Positions 9,127 to 18,705 are shown, counted from the stretch's first letter. The stretch is 64,000 nt of DNA from Rhodocyclaceae bacterium (GCA_004379165.1 NKXK01000019.1:62001-126000); one strand, 5' to 3'. Translations and numbers: made by a program. Notes: generated by a model not told the origin, from the letters alone.

Positions 9127-9142
9127 GCCGCTGCGGTCAACC
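9113..9142. terminator. hairpin between convergent genes, formed by two repeat copies
   Basis: An 11-bp perfect inverted repeat with a 4-nt loop lies between the stop of the Crp/Fnr gene (9088) and the stop of the M48 protease gene (9172). A/T-rich runs flank both sides (CTTTTTGG to the left, CTGAAAAAACG to the right), so it may stop transcription arriving from either side. The U-tracts are short and interrupted, so this is tentative. Confidence 0.4.
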
Positions 9143-9162
9143 TGAAAAAACGCCGATAATCG
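9127..9162 (+). repeat. dispersed ~35-bp repeat, copy 3 (right half of a palindrome)
   Basis: Reads GCTGCGGTCAACCTG then AAAAAACGCCGATAATCG on the plus strand. It is inverted relative to copy 2. Confidence 0.8.
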
Positions 9163-9171
9163 GGCACCGCC

Positions 9172-10509
9172 TCAACGCAGATAACCCCAGTTCTGCAGCC
9201 GCGACTGCGCATACAGGGCGGCCTGCCCCTGCTTGTTCCGGTGCAGGAAGCTGGCGTAATGCTGGGCGGCCTCCTGGCGCTTGCCGAGGCCTTCAAGTGA
9301 CACGCCTTTAAGGAAGGTGATGCCGGCGTCGCCCGGCAACATCCGGTCATATTGGTCCAGATTGCGGTAGGCCGCCGCTGGATCTCGCTGGCCCAGCGAG
9401 AGTACACCCGCCAGCTTGTACGCCTGCGCCTCCTGCGGGTAGATTTTCTTCGCCGCCTCGGCATAACCCAGCGCCTGCGCCCCCTTGTCCTGCGCCTGCA
9501 GGCACTGCGCCATCAGCACATTGGCCGCGTAGTCACGCGGCGTCTGGCGCAAGGCTGTCTGATACTGCTCTTCGGCCTTGCCGTATTGCTTGCCAGCCAT
9601 CGCCGTATCGCCCCGCTGGCAGGCAACGACCGTCGGCTTGATCCGGCGCAGCGATGCGGTGTTGTCCATGAATCGCTCACGCCCCGGATCGCGGCCCTTG
9701 CTCGCGGCGTACTTCGTCTCCGCCAACTGCCGCGCCGTGTCGCGGCGCTCGGTACTCATCGGGTGCGTTGAAAACATCGTCTGCAGCAGCCCAGGCGACT
9801 CCTTCTGCTGATCGACCAGCAACTGATGCAGGCCGATCATGCCGGTCGCCGGATAACCGGCACGCACCATGTATTCCTGACCGAGCGCGTCGGCCTCGCG
9901 TTCGTTGTCGCGCGAGTAACTCGACAGCAAGGCGCTGGCGCCCAACTGGCCGCCCAGCGCGACCAGACCACCCCATTCCGTTGTAGACGCGATGATGCTC
10001 GCCCCGGCCACCGCCACCTGCGCCACCATCGCCTGCCCCTGCCGCTGCGCCGCATGACGGGCATTGACATGGCCCAACTCATGCCCGAGCAGCGCTGCCA
10101 GTTCGGCTTCGTTATCGAGATCAACCAGAATGCCGCGCGTCACCCCCATGGCGCCGCCCGGAAACGTATAGGCGTTGACGTAGTTGGCATTGAGCACACG
10201 GTAGGAATAGGGCATCTGCGTCCGATGCACCGTCCCATCCAGCCGCTCGCCAACGCTAGTGACATAACGGTTCAGCGCCTCGTCCTGCACTGCACCGAGA
10301 TCCTGAGAGAACTGCTGGGGCGCCAACTGCCGGTCGACATTGCGCTCCTCTTCCTCGCTCATCCCGACCAGAATCGAGCCACCACCGACCGGCGAGGTCG
10401 CGCAACCCGACAGGGCACTCACCGCACCGGCACCGAACAGCCAGAGGACCTGACGGCGAGTGACACGGTTGCGTTGCAGGCTACGGGATAATTGATCGAA
10501 TTCGCTCAT
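9172..10509 (-). CDS. M48 family zinc metalloprotease with TPR region, lipoprotein
   Basis: 445 residues. The N-terminus has a twin-arginine (TRRQVLWLFGAG) and a lipobox LSGC with Cys at about residue 36, so it is probably exported, perhaps through Tat, and lipid-anchored. The zinc site HELGH is at about residues 143-147 and the third ligand region DNEREADALGQEY about 70 residues later, as in the BepA/YfgC group. The C-terminal 150 residues have TPR-like helices (YGKAEEQYQTALRQTPRDYAANVLMAQCLQ). BepA relatives assist outer-membrane protein assembly and degrade misassembled LptD. It stands alone, convergent with the Crp/Fnr gene. Confidence 0.88.
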   Translation of the reverse strand: MSEFDQLSRSLQRNRVTRRQVLWLFGAGAVSALSGCATSPVGGGSILVGMSEEEERNVDRQLAPQQFSQDLGAVQDEALNRYVTSVGERLDGTVHRTQMPYSYRVLNANYVNAYTFPGGAMGVTRGILVDLDNEAELAALLGHELGHVNARHAAQRQGQAMVAQVAVAGASIIASTTEWGGLVALGGQLGASALLSSYSRDNEREADALGQEYMVRAGYPATGMIGLHQLLVDQQKESPGLLQTMFSTHPMSTERRDTARQLAETKYAASKGRDPGRERFMDNTASLRRIKPTVVACQRGDTAMAGKQYGKAEEQYQTALRQTPRDYAANVLMAQCLQAQDKGAQALGYAEAAKKIYPQEAQAYKLAGVLSLGQRDPAAAYRNLDQYDRMLPGDAGITFLKGVSLEGLGKRQEAAQHYASFLHRNKQGQAALYAQSRLQNWGYLR

Positions 10510-10581
10510 GGCCGGACTCCGAAATAATCTCTACCGGAATTTTCTGGCAAGACCGAGCAGCCGCCAAGTAAAGAAAAGAAA

Positions 10582-10606
10582 ACGGCGAGGTACATAGCCT
10601 CGCCGT
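10582..10606 (-). terminator. rho-independent terminator after icmF
   Basis: On the minus strand the stem ACGGCGAGG pairs with CCTCGCCGT across a 7-nt loop and is followed by TTTTCTTTTC. It lies about 65 bp past the icmF stop and upstream of the M48 protease gene, so it separates the two transcripts. Confidence 0.75.
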
Positions 10607-10668
10607 GTTTGTAGTCTCCTCCACCCTATCGGGTCGGGAGCATGCTGTTTCCTTAGTGGCCCAAGGAG

Positions 10669-13600
10669 TTACATACTGCGGCGGTACTGACCGCCTACTT
10701 CGTAGAGCGCCGAGCTGATCTGGCCCAGCGAGCAATGCTTGACGGCATCGACGAGCACCGCGAAGACGTTGCCATCCTCGATCACCGTCTGCTTGAGCTT
10801 GGCGAGCATAGCCGGCGACTGGTCGGCGTTGCGGGCCTGGAAGTCGCGCAGGCGCTTGATCTGCGACTGCTTTTCTTCCTCGCTCGAACGCGCCAGCTCG
10901 ATTTCCTGCTGCGCCATGCCCTTCGGATTGAGGAAGGTATTGACGCCGATGATCGGGTACGAGCCGTCGTGCTTCTTGTGCTCGTAGTACATCGACTCTT
11001 CCTGGATCTTGCCGCGCTGGTAGCCGGTTTCCATGGCGCCCAAGACGCCGCCGCGCGAGGCGATGGCTTCGAACTCCTTGAGCACGGCTTCCTCGACGAG
11101 GTCGGTCAGTTCGTCGATGACGAAAGCGCCCTGGTTCGGGTTTTCGTTCTTGGCGACGCCCCACTCGCGGTTGATGATCAGCTGGATCGCCATGGCGCGG
11201 CGCACGGATTCCTCGGTTGGCGTGGTGATCGCTTCGTCGTAGGCGTTGGTGTGCAGCGAGTTGCAGTTGTCGTAGATCGCGATCAGCGCCTGCAGCGTCG
11301 TGCGGATGTCGTTGAAGTCCATTTCCTGGGCGTGCAGCGAGCGGCCGGAAGTCTGGATGTGGTACTTCAGCTTCTGGCTGCGCTCGTTGGCGCCGTACTT
11401 GTTCTTCATCGCCACGGCCCAGATGCGGCGGGCAACGCGGCCAATGACCGAGTATTCCGGGTCCATGCCGTTACTGAAGAAGAAGGACAGGTTGGGCGCA
11501 AAATCGTCGATGTGCATGCCACGCGCCAGATACGACTCAACGTAGGTGAAGCCGTTGGACAGCGTGAAGGCAAGCTGGCTGATCGGATTCGCCCCAGCTT
11601 CTGCGATGTGATAGCCGGAAATCGACACCGAGTAGAAGTTCTGCACCTGATTGTGCACAAAGAACTCTTGGATGTCGCCCATCATCTTCAAGGCAAATTC
11701 AGTCGAGAAGATGCAGGTGTTTTGCCCCTGGTCTTCCTTCAGGATGTCCGCCTGTACGGTACCGCGCACGGTCTTGAGCGTCCATTCGCGGATCTTCTCG
11801 GCTTCGTCCTCGGTCGGCTGGCGGCCGTTTTCCTTAACGAACTTGGCCATCTGCTGGTCGATGGCGGTATTGAAGAAGCAGGCGAGGATGATCGGTGCCG
11901 GGCCGTTGATGGTCATCGAGACCGAGGTGGTCGGATTGACCAGATCGAAGCCGTCGTAAAGCACCTTCATGTCGTCGAGCGTGGCAATCGACACGCCGGA
12001 GTTACCGATCTTGCCGTAGATGTCCGGGCGCTCGTCCGGGTCGCAACCGTACAAGGTCACCGAGTCAAAGGCGGTCGAGAGGCGATGCGCCGGCATGCCT
12101 TCGGAAACGCGCTTGAAGCGGCGGTTGGTACGGAAGGCATCACCTTCGCCGGCGAACATGCGTGTCGGATCCTCACCTTCGCGCTTGAAGGCGAAGACGC
12201 CGGCAGTGTAGGGGAACGAGCCAGGAACGTTCTCGCGCATCAGGAAGCGCAGGATCTCGCCATCATCGGTGTACTTCGGCAGGATCACCTTCTTGATCTT
12301 GGTCCCGGACAGAGATTCGGAAACCAGCTTGGTGCGGATTTCCTTGTCGCGAATCTTCACGACATACTCGTCGCCGCTATAGGCCTTGACGGTATCCGGC
12401 CACATGTCGAGCAGCTTCTTAGCCTTCGGATCCTGCTGGCTGTCCTTGAAGGCCTGCATTTCGTCGAAGTCGGCGACGCCCTTGTCGCAACCGGCGAAAA
12501 CACTCTTGGCGATGCGCAGCGACTGGCGCTCGCGGGCGATCTTGACCTGCTCATCGGTATGCGCGTGATAACCGCGGACAGCATCAGCGATTTCGGCCAG
12601 GTAACGAACACGCTGCGCCGGCACGATGGCGCGCTGGGCGGACGATTGCTTGACGGTGACCAGCGGCAGCTTGCCCGGCTTGAGCTTGAGGCCCTTTTCG
12701 ATCAGCTGCGGCACCAGCGCCTGATACAGCGCGGTCACGCCGTCATCGTTGAAGCGGGCAGCCTGCGTGCCATACACCGGCATGTCGTCGGTCGGCGTGG
12801 TGAACAACTCGCGGTTGCGCTGGTACTGCTTGCGCACATCACGCAGCGCATCCTCGGCGCCCTTACGGTCGAACTTGTTGATGGCCACGAAGTCGGCGAA
12901 GTCGAGCATGTCGATCTTCTCCAGCTGCGACGCTGCACCGAACTCCGGGGTCATCACATACATCGAGACATCGACGAAGGGCACGATGGCCGCATCGCCC
13001 TGGCCGATGCCCGAGGTTTCGACGATGACCAGATCAAAGCCAGCCAGCTTGCAGGCAGCGATGACTTCCGGCAGCGCGGCGGAGATTTCGGAGCCGGTAT
13101 CGCGGGTCGCCAGCGAACGCATGAAGATGTTCGGATGCTCGATGGCATTCATGCGGATGCGGTCGCCGAGCAGCGCGCCGCCAGTGCGCTTGCGCGACGG
13201 GTCGATCGAGATCAGGCCGATCTTGACGCTGTCTTCCTGATCGAGACGGAAGCGACGGACGATTTCGTCGGTCAGCGAAGACTTGCCGGCGCCACCGGTC
13301 CCGGTGATGCCGAGCACCGGTACGGTCGTCGCGGCAGCGGCCTTGAGCAGTTGCTCCTTCAGTTCCGGCGCGGCACCGTTTTCGAGCAGCGTGATGACGC
13401 GGGCGAGCAGGCGCTTGTCGCCTGCCTTGAGGCCGGCCAGCACCTGATCCGCGGTCGGTACGCCTTCGGCGGCGACATCGAAGTCGGATTTCTGCACGAC
13501 TTCATTGATCATGCCCTGCAGGCCCATATGCACGCCGTCTTCCGGGGCGTAGATGCGGGTCACGCCGTACGCGTGCAGTTCCTTGATTTCAGCCGGGACG

Positions 13601-13932
13601 ATCACGCCGCCGCCACCGCCGAAGATCTTGATGTTCTCGCCACCGTTCGCCTTGAGCAGATCGACCATGTATTTGAAGAACTCGACATGGCCACCCTGAT
13701 ACGAGGTGATGCAGATGCCCTGCGCGTCTTCCTGCAGCGCGGCATTGACGATTTCCTGCACCGAGCGGTTATGGCCGAGGTGGATCACTTCGGAACCGGT
13801 CGATTGCAGAATCCGCCGCATGATGTTGATCGAGGCGTCATGGCCGTCGAACAGCGAGGCGGCTGTGACGAAACGCACCTTGTTTTTCGGCTTGTACGGG
13901 GAAAGCTTCTTGGCAACAGACAAATCGGTCAT
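10669..13932 (-). CDS. icmF: fused isobutyryl-CoA mutase (B12 domain, G-protein chaperone, mutase)
   Basis: 1087 residues, the normal IcmF length. Domain order: N-terminal adenosylcobalamin-binding domain (about 20-150, with base-off motif region DGHDAS near 29-34), MeaB-like GTPase (P-loop GTGGAGKSS about 211-219, NKFD about 352-355), then the TIM-barrel mutase (about 560-1087). The substrate residues that distinguish IcmF from methylmalonyl-CoA mutase are present: Phe593 in RMFAGEG and Gln737 in EDQGQNTC, with the same 144-residue spacing as the Cupriavidus enzyme (from memory, F598/Q742). It should interconvert isobutyryl-CoA and n-butyryl-CoA in the cytoplasm, with its own chaperone domain. 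An AraC-type regulator gene diverges from it. Confidence 0.93.
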   Translation of the reverse strand: MTDLSVAKKLSPYKPKNKVRFVTAASLFDGHDASINIMRRILQSTGSEVIHLGHNRSVQEIVNAALQEDAQGICITSYQGGHVEFFKYMVDLLKANGGENIKIFGGGGGVIVPAEIKELHAYGVTRIYAPEDGVHMGLQGMINEVVQKSDFDVAAEGVPTADQVLAGLKAGDKRLLARVITLLENGAAPELKEQLLKAAAATTVPVLGITGTGGAGKSSLTDEIVRRFRLDQEDSVKIGLISIDPSRKRTGGALLGDRIRMNAIEHPNIFMRSLATRDTGSEISAALPEVIAACKLAGFDLVIVETSGIGQGDAAIVPFVDVSMYVMTPEFGAASQLEKIDMLDFADFVAINKFDRKGAEDALRDVRKQYQRNRELFTTPTDDMPVYGTQAARFNDDGVTALYQALVPQLIEKGLKLKPGKLPLVTVKQSSAQRAIVPAQRVRYLAEIADAVRGYHAHTDEQVKIARERQSLRIAKSVFAGCDKGVADFDEMQAFKDSQQDPKAKKLLDMWPDTVKAYSGDEYVVKIRDKEIRTKLVSESLSGTKIKKVILPKYTDDGEILRFLMRENVPGSFPYTAGVFAFKREGEDPTRMFAGEGDAFRTNRRFKRVSEGMPAHRLSTAFDSVTLYGCDPDERPDIYGKIGNSGVSIATLDDMKVLYDGFDLVNPTTSVSMTINGPAPIILACFFNTAIDQQMAKFVKENGRQPTEDEAEKIREWTLKTVRGTVQADILKEDQGQNTCIFSTEFALKMMGDIQEFFVHNQVQNFYSVSISGYHIAEAGANPISQLAFTLSNGFTYVESYLARGMHIDDFAPNLSFFFSNGMDPEYSVIGRVARRIWAVAMKNKYGANERSQKLKYHIQTSGRSLHAQEMDFNDIRTTLQALIAIYDNCNSLHTNAYDEAITTPTEESVRRAMAIQLIINREWGVAKNENPNQGAFVIDELTDLVEEAVLKEFEAIASRGGVLGAMETGYQRGKIQEESMYYEHKKHDGSYPIIGVNTFLNPKGMAQQEIELARSSEEEKQSQIKRLRDFQARNADQSPAMLAKLKQTVIEDGNVFAVLVDAVKHCSLGQISSALYEVGGQYRRSM

Positions 13933-14040
13933 GACAGCGGCCTCGGCATCAGGTTAGTTGAGGCGCTCATGTTAGGCCCGGCGAACTCATCGCACCATTG
14001 TGGGGAATGACGACAATCGTGCAAATTCCGCCAAGATGCT

Positions 14041-14078
14041 ATGCTACTACGGTCAACCTCAAAAAAGGCCGAAAAATG
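14041..14078 (+). repeat. dispersed ~35-bp repeat, copy 4 (overlaps a start codon)
   Basis: Reads CTACGGTCAACCTC then AAAAAAGGCCGAAAAATG. The AGG at 14066-14068 is the likely Shine-Dalgarno sequence and the final ATG the start codon of the AraC-type regulator. The A-rich tail is almost identical to copy 10 at 59.5 kb (19 of 20 bases). Confidence 0.85.
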
Positions 14079-15140
14079 GTGCACCGCACGATAGGCGACG
14101 CGCCACAGCGCACGCAAGCGACTGTTGCCATGGGATTTGTGACCGGCATGCTGGCCGGACTCCCCCGCCGTGACCTCGACCCGTCAGCCCTGCTGGCGAC
14201 GGCACACATTGATATTACGGACAGCGCCGCCCGCATCCCCATCGACCGCTATGCCGCGCTTTACAACCTGCTGACGCGGCGCATGGACGACGAGGCTTTC
14301 GGTCTCTTTGGCCAGCCGATGCGCGTCGGCAGCTTCGAATTCCTTTGCCGCGGCTGCCTCTCGGCACCGACGCTGGCCGAGGCGCTGGCCCGCGCCAGCC
14401 GTTTCCTGCGCCTGGTCCTGCCCGACCTTGCCATCGGTATCCGCCGCACGCCGCAGCGCGCCGAACTGGTCATCGCCGAAACCCGCCCCCTCTCCGAACA
14501 GGTGGACGATCCGGCGCGCGTCTTCGCCTTCGAGTGGCTGCTACGCCTGCTGCACGCCCTGTGCTGCTGGCTGGCCGGACGCGGCATCGGCCTCGACAGC
14601 GTCATTTTCCCCTACCGCCGGCCGGCACACGCCGACGACTACGCACTGATCTTCACCGAAGATTCCCGCTTTGCTCCCACCGTGCCCGGCGGCATGGGGA
14701 CGCTGGTCGCCAGCTTCAACGCCAACCTGCTCGACCTTCCGGTGCGGCGCGACGAAGCGGCCCTAGCCAGCTTTCTCGACGGCGCCCCGGGCAAGATCAC
14801 CATGCTCTACCGGCGCGACCGGGAGATGGTCATCCGTGTTCGCGACTACCTGCGTGCGGCGCTGCCGGAATCGCTGAGCCTGGAACAGGTCTCCGAACGG
14901 CTTTTCCAGTCACCACGCACCGTACATCGCCGGCTGGAGGAAGAAGGCTCCAGCTTCCGCGCCATCAAGGATGCCCTGCGCCGCGACATGGCGCTGGCAC
15001 GGCTGACCAAGACCGACGACCCGGTCGCCCGCGTCGCCGCCGACCTCGGCTACGCCGACACCTCGGCCTTCTACCGGGCCTTTGTCGAATGGACCGGCAT
15101 GGCGCCGATTCACTATCGCCGCCAGTGGCGGCAGAATTAG
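14076..15140 (+). CDS. AraC-family transcriptional regulator
   Basis: 354 residues from the ATG at 14076, chosen because it follows an AGG at suitable spacing; an earlier in-frame start at 13998 would add 26 residues without family support. The N-terminal part (about residues 20-200) resembles the arabinose-binding-like domain of OruR/ArgR-type regulators (AALYNLLTRRMDDEAFGLFGQPMR). The C-terminus carries two helix-turn-helix units, LSLEQVSERLFQSPRTVHRRL and ARVAADLGYADTSAFYRAFVEWTG. It diverges from icmF across 143 bp and is a likely regulator of that gene. The DUF1439-like gene starts 3 bp after its stop. Confidence 0.87.
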   Translation: MVHRTIGDAPQRTQATVAMGFVTGMLAGLPRRDLDPSALLATAHIDITDSAARIPIDRYAALYNLLTRRMDDEAFGLFGQPMRVGSFEFLCRGCLSAPTLAEALARASRFLRLVLPDLAIGIRRTPQRAELVIAETRPLSEQVDDPARVFAFEWLLRLLHALCCWLAGRGIGLDSVIFPYRRPAHADDYALIFTEDSRFAPTVPGGMGTLVASFNANLLDLPVRRDEAALASFLDGAPGKITMLYRRDREMVIRVRDYLRAALPESLSLEQVSERLFQSPRTVHRRLEEEGSSFRAIKDALRRDMALARLTKTDDPVARVAADLGYADTSAFYRAFVEWTGMAPIHYRRQWRQN

Positions 15141-15143
15141 CGG

Positions 15144-15719
15144 ATGTCGACACTCATCTCACCCATTCGCCGCCGATTGGCGACACAGGCCTTAGCCCTG
15201 CTTGCACTCAGCCTCAGCCCACCCATTCACGCCGGCCTCGGCGAACGTGAAATCAGCTTCTCCGAAGAAGAAGTTCAGACCGCGCTGGCGCGCAAGGGCA
15301 AGCAGGAGAAGAACTACGGCGGCATCCTGCTGGTCAGCCTGCGCGATGCCCCGACCATCCGCCTTGGCCTGTCACCGGGGCGCATCGGCCTCGCCGGTCG
15401 GGTGTTCGTCACGCTGGTCGGCAACCCCGCCCTGCCGGTGGATGTCACCGGCAGCGCCGGTCTGCGTTACGATGACGCGAGCAAGGCCTTTTACCTCGAC
15501 AACCCACTCGCCGAGTCGGTTGAAACCGCCGCCCTGCCGCGCGAAGCACAGGGCATGGCGCGCCAGGTTGTCAGCCAGTTCATCGCCGCCTATTTTCGCA
15601 ACCGCCCGGTCTACCAACTGCGCGAGGACGGCAGTCTCGAAGAACAGACCGCCCGCTGGCTGCTGAAATCGGTGCGCGTCGAACCCGGTCGCCTGATCGC
15701 CACACTCTCACCCTTCTAA
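15144..15719 (+). CDS. DUF1439-like (YceB-type) exported protein
   Basis: 191 residues with a signal peptide (RRRLATQALALLALSLSPPI, cleavage near HAG at about residue 31). The body follows the DUF1439/YceB pattern: an N-terminal SFSEEEVQTALARK, LGLSPGRIGLAG, and GLRYDDASKAFYLDNP, ending in short beta strands. Unlike E. coli YceB there is no lipobox cysteine, so it is probably soluble in the periplasm. Function of the family is poorly known. It starts 3 bp after the AraC-type gene and is probably cotranscribed with it. Confidence 0.7.
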   Translation: MSTLISPIRRRLATQALALLALSLSPPIHAGLGEREISFSEEEVQTALARKGKQEKNYGGILLVSLRDAPTIRLGLSPGRIGLAGRVFVTLVGNPALPVDVTGSAGLRYDDASKAFYLDNPLAESVETAALPREAQGMARQVVSQFIAAYFRNRPVYQLREDGSLEEQTARWLLKSVRVEPGRLIATLSPF

Positions 15720-15724
15720 GCCAA

Positions 15725-15759
15725 CGGAATTTCGGCAGTTTTCCGGGTTCACCGCAGGT
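15725..15759 (-). repeat. dispersed ~35-bp repeat, copy 5
   Basis: Minus-strand reading ACCTGCGGTGAACCCGG then AAAACTGCCGAAATTCCG. It lies 5 bp past the stop of the DUF1439-like gene. Confidence 0.75.
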
Positions 15760-15845
15760 GTGCCCCGACGATTGGCTTCGCACCGCCAAAGGTCTAACAT
15801 CAATAAAACACACAAAATTCACCCCGTCCGCGCCGAGGAGATGAC

Positions 15846-16367
15846 TTGAAACGCAAAGACATTGTGCCCACCCAGATCGAACGTCAGATGCGCGACGAGG
15901 ATTTCATCGTCTCCAAGACGGACACCAAGGGAATCATCACCTACGGAAATCCGATCTTCATCGAGTTTTCTGGCTACTCGGAAGCGGAGCTGATCGGCAC
16001 ACAGCACAACATCATCCGGCACCCGGACATGCCCCGCGCCGCCTTCAAACTGGCCTGGGACACCATTCAGGCAGGGCAGGAATTCTTCGCCTATGTGAAG
16101 AACATGTCGAAGGACGGCAGCTACTACTGGGTTTTCGCCCACATTACTCCGGACTTTGACCAGAGTGGCCGCATCATCGGCTACACCTCGGTGCGTCGCT
16201 GCCCGAAGCGCAGCGCCATCGAGGCGCTGACCCCGGTTTACCGCCAGATGCTGGAAGCCGAGCAGGCTGCTGGTGCGCGCGACGCGATCGCCGCCGGCAC
16301 AAAGGTGCTCGTCGACCTCCTCAACCTGAAGGACATGAGTTATGAAGCGCTTGTCTTCGCCCTTTGA
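15846..16367 (+). CDS. PAS-domain energy-taxis sensor protein (Aer N-terminal/CetB-like)
   Basis: 173 residues, almost entirely one PAS domain of the Aer type: residues 15-125 include [43 protein letters not shown] and [16 protein letters not shown]. In E. coli Aer this domain holds FAD and senses redox state, and it is fused to the chemoreceptor. Here the protein has no membrane segment or signalling domain, and its last 26 bp overlap the start of a membrane chemoreceptor gene. The arrangement resembles the two-gene CetB/CetA receptor of Campylobacter. FAD binding is inferred from similarity only. Confidence 0.85.
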   Translation: MKRKDIVPTQIERQMRDEDFIVSKTDTKGIITYGNPIFIEFSGYSEAELIGTQHNIIRHPDMPRAAFKLAWDTIQAGQEFFAYVKNMSKDGSYYWVFAHITPDFDQSGRIIGYTSVRRCPKRSAIEALTPVYRQMLEAEQAAGARDAIAAGTKVLVDLLNLKDMSYEALVFAL

Positions 16368-17628
16368 TCGCCGGGCTGGCATCGTCCTCCTGCTGGCGCT
16401 TGCCGCTGTCGGAGCCTTCTGGTCGCCATGGATCGCTCTCGCTGGCAGCGTACTGGCAGGTGTCTGGCTGCTATTGCCGCAAACCGGACAAAGCAACCCA
16501 CTCCACGAACTCGACCACCTGCTGCAGGAAGTTGTGGCTGGCAAGCTCGAGTACCGGCTGCCACGAGCCTATGTTGATCCAACGCTTGATGCGATCCGGA
16601 TCAACCTGAACTCGGCGCTCGACCAGACCGAAACCGCCTTTCGCGAAATTCTCGGTGCTACCGAGGCATCTGCCCGCAACCATCACCACCGGCGTCTGCA
16701 GCCGGCCGGCCTGCACGGCACCTACCGTTCGGTACTCGAACAAATGCAGACGGTCCTCGACCGCGTAGCCGAAAGCCAGGAGTCGGTCGCCCGCGAAGCC
16801 TTGTTGTCGCGAATTTTTCTGCGCTCCGAACGCGGGCTTTCGCAAGCGATTGAGCATGTCAGCAGCCGGCTTGGTGAAGTCAGCAGTCAGTCCGGGGAAG
16901 TTGGGCACCGCTCAACCACTTTTGCCGATGCGGCCAGCACGATGTCGATTGCCGCCGAGCGCATGGCCGGCGCCCTCGGCACGGCAACCCATTCATCTCA
17001 AACCGGCGTCAACGCCCTGGCCGCACTTGGCGAGGCAGCTTCAGGCATCGGCCGGCTAACTGGCCAGATCGACAGTATCGCCAAGCAGACCAACCTGCTC
17101 GCCCTGAATGCGGCCATTGAAGCTGCCCGCGCCGGGGAAGCAGGGCGTGGTTTCGCAGTGGTCGCCGACGAAGTCCGCAAACTGGCCGACCAGTCACAGC
17201 GTGCCGCAGAAGAGATTGCGATTGCCATCGCGACCATGACGCAAACCATGGACGACGCAACCTCGCGCATTAGCGAACTCAACGATGCGGTCGGCGATGC
17301 CAAGAACACCGCCGACAGCTTCGGCCAACAACTCGGCGAGGCTGCGCTTTCCGCCGGCGAGGTGCAGGCCCTCGCCTCAAGGATCAGCGAGGGCGCCAAG
17401 CAGATGACCGACGCCATGTCGCTCGTGGCCTCAGCACAAAAAGCCCGCGCTGACGCAAACGGCATTCTGCACGGCGAGGTGATAGAGATTTCCAGTCTGT
17501 CCGAGATGGAACTGGTAGCCGTCACCCTCGCTCAAACCGGACGCTGGACCAAGGGCAGCGAGGACAAAGAAGCGCTGATCAATATCTATGACAGGCTTTT
17601 TGCGAACATCGAAGCGCAGATACGCTAA
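16342..17628 (+). CDS. membrane chemoreceptor without its own sensor domain (MCP, CetA-like)
   Basis: 428 residues. Two close hydrophobic segments (about residues 12-47) have almost no periplasmic loop, so it has no extracellular sensor. A linker follows, then the methyl-accepting signalling domain with the conserved tip [20 protein letters not shown] and [18 protein letters not shown] (about residues 236-280). A C-terminal tail [20 protein letters not shown] ends the protein. The ATG at 16342 is preceded by AAGGA inside the upstream PAS gene, so the two are translationally coupled and likely form one receptor. It should pass signals to CheW/CheA. Confidence 0.88.
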   Translation: MKRLSSPFDRRAGIVLLLALAAVGAFWSPWIALAGSVLAGVWLLLPQTGQSNPLHELDHLLQEVVAGKLEYRLPRAYVDPTLDAIRINLNSALDQTETAFREILGATEASARNHHHRRLQPAGLHGTYRSVLEQMQTVLDRVAESQESVAREALLSRIFLRSERGLSQAIEHVSSRLGEVSSQSGEVGHRSTTFADAASTMSIAAERMAGALGTATHSSQTGVNALAALGEAASGIGRLTGQIDSIAKQTNLLALNAAIEAARAGEAGRGFAVVADEVRKLADQSQRAAEEIAIAIATMTQTMDDATSRISELNDAVGDAKNTADSFGQQLGEAALSAGEVQALASRISEGAKQMTDAMSLVASAQKARADANGILHGEVIEISSLSEMELVAVTLAQTGRWTKGSEDKEALINIYDRLFANIEAQIR

Positions 17629-17705
17629 GTGACAACATGCGATAGCGGCATCCCGGGACGGTCAGAAACCGTTACAAGAAACATAAAAAATGATGGCAGG
17701 CATGA

Positions 17706-17732
17706 TTAGCACTCCCATCTATCGAGTGCTAA
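17706..17732 (+). promoter_or_regulatory. CIRCE operator (HrcA-binding site) upstream of rpoH
   Basis: A perfect TTAGCACTC-N9-GAGTGCTAA inverted repeat ends 36 bp before the rpoH start. HrcA binds this element and represses heat-shock genes. A TTAGCA/TAAAAT pair with an 18-bp spacer (17706-17711 and 17730-17735) overlaps it and could be the promoter, so HrcA binding would block RNA polymerase. Confidence 0.93.
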
Positions 17733-17768
17733 AATGAAGCTGTAAACCTTTCAGGAGGACAAACGGCA

Positions 17769-18626
17769 ATGACCTACGCTTTGACGCTTCCCACCCCTTC
17801 ATCGCTTGGCACCATCGACGCCTACATGCAGGCAGCGAATCGCTATCCGATGCTGAGCGAGGCCGAGGAAACCCGTCTGGCTGAACGTTTCCACAACGAT
17901 GGCGATGTGGAGGCGGCCCGTCAGCTGGTGCTTTCCCACCTTCGTCTGGTCATTTCGATTGCCCGCGGCTACCTCGGCTACGGCCTGCCGCATTCCGACC
18001 TGATTCAGGAAGGCAATATCGGCCTGATGAAGGCCGTCAAGCGCTTCGACCCGTCCCGCGGCGTACGTCTGGTGTCCTTTGCCATGCACTGGATCAAGGC
18101 TGAAATCCACGAGTACATCCTGAAGAACTGGCGTCTGGTCAAGGTGGCGACCACCAAGGCGCAACGCAAGCTGTTCTTCAACCTGCGCAGCCTGAAGAAC
18201 GATTACGAAGGCATCGATACCCTGAGCGGCACACAGGCGGCCGAAGTGGCTGCCCGCCTCGGCGTCAAGGCGGAGGAAGTGGTCGAGATGGAAACCCGCC
18301 TGTCCGGTCGCGATCTGGCGCTGGATGGCAACCCGGACGATGGTGAGGACGCCTTCGCACCGATCGACTACCTGGCCGACAGTCGCTACGAACCAACGCG
18401 GATGCTCGAAAACAAGGCACAGGCCCGCCTCCAGGATGAAGGCCTGCACGAAGCGCTGGCCAGCCTCGACCCGCGCAGCCGCCGTATCGTTGAAGCCCGC
18501 TGGCTGCACGACGGCGAAGCCGCCACACTGCATGAACTGGCGGCCGAGTTTGACGTTTCGGCCGAGCGCATCCGCCAGATCGAAGCCAAAGCGCTGCAGA
18601 AGATGCGTGGTGTACTGGCCGCATGA
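17769..18626 (+). CDS. rpoH: heat-shock sigma factor RpoH (sigma-32)
   Basis: 285 residues, the normal length. Region 2 has the DLIQEGNIGLMKAVKRFDP core-binding motif (about 78-95). The RpoH box QRKLFFNLR, found only in sigma-32 proteins, is at about residues 132-140. Region 4.2 ends with LHELAAEFDVSAERIRQIEAKALQKM. The start at 17769 has a strong GGAGG about 10 bp upstream. It directs RNA polymerase to heat-shock promoters. The CIRCE site places the gene under HrcA, linking the repressor and sigma-factor arms of the response. A repeat copy and a terminator follow it. Confidence 0.96.
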   Translation: MTYALTLPTPSSLGTIDAYMQAANRYPMLSEAEETRLAERFHNDGDVEAARQLVLSHLRLVISIARGYLGYGLPHSDLIQEGNIGLMKAVKRFDPSRGVRLVSFAMHWIKAEIHEYILKNWRLVKVATTKAQRKLFFNLRSLKNDYEGIDTLSGTQAAEVAARLGVKAEEVVEMETRLSGRDLALDGNPDDGEDAFAPIDYLADSRYEPTRMLENKAQARLQDEGLHEALASLDPRSRRIVEARWLHDGEAATLHELAAEFDVSAERIRQIEAKALQKMRGVLAA

Positions 18627-18655
18627 TTTACGCCCCAGCAACCGGAGTCAGCACC

Positions 18656-18692
18656 TGATTTCCGCTGCTTTTTCGGGTTGACCGCAGCAGGC
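18656..18692 (-). repeat. dispersed ~35-bp repeat, copy 6
   Basis: Minus-strand reading CCTGCTGCGGTCAACCCG then AAAAAGCAGCGGAAATCAG. It lies between the rpoH stop and the bidirectional hairpin at 18711. Confidence 0.8.
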
Positions 18693-18705
18693 AACGCAAC
18701 CCAGC

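Noticed and set aside
10735-14010. Very long plus-strand frame (about 1090 codons) opposite icmF
   Set aside because: The minus strand encodes a full IcmF with all motifs; the plus frame is an antisense shadow common in GC-rich genes.
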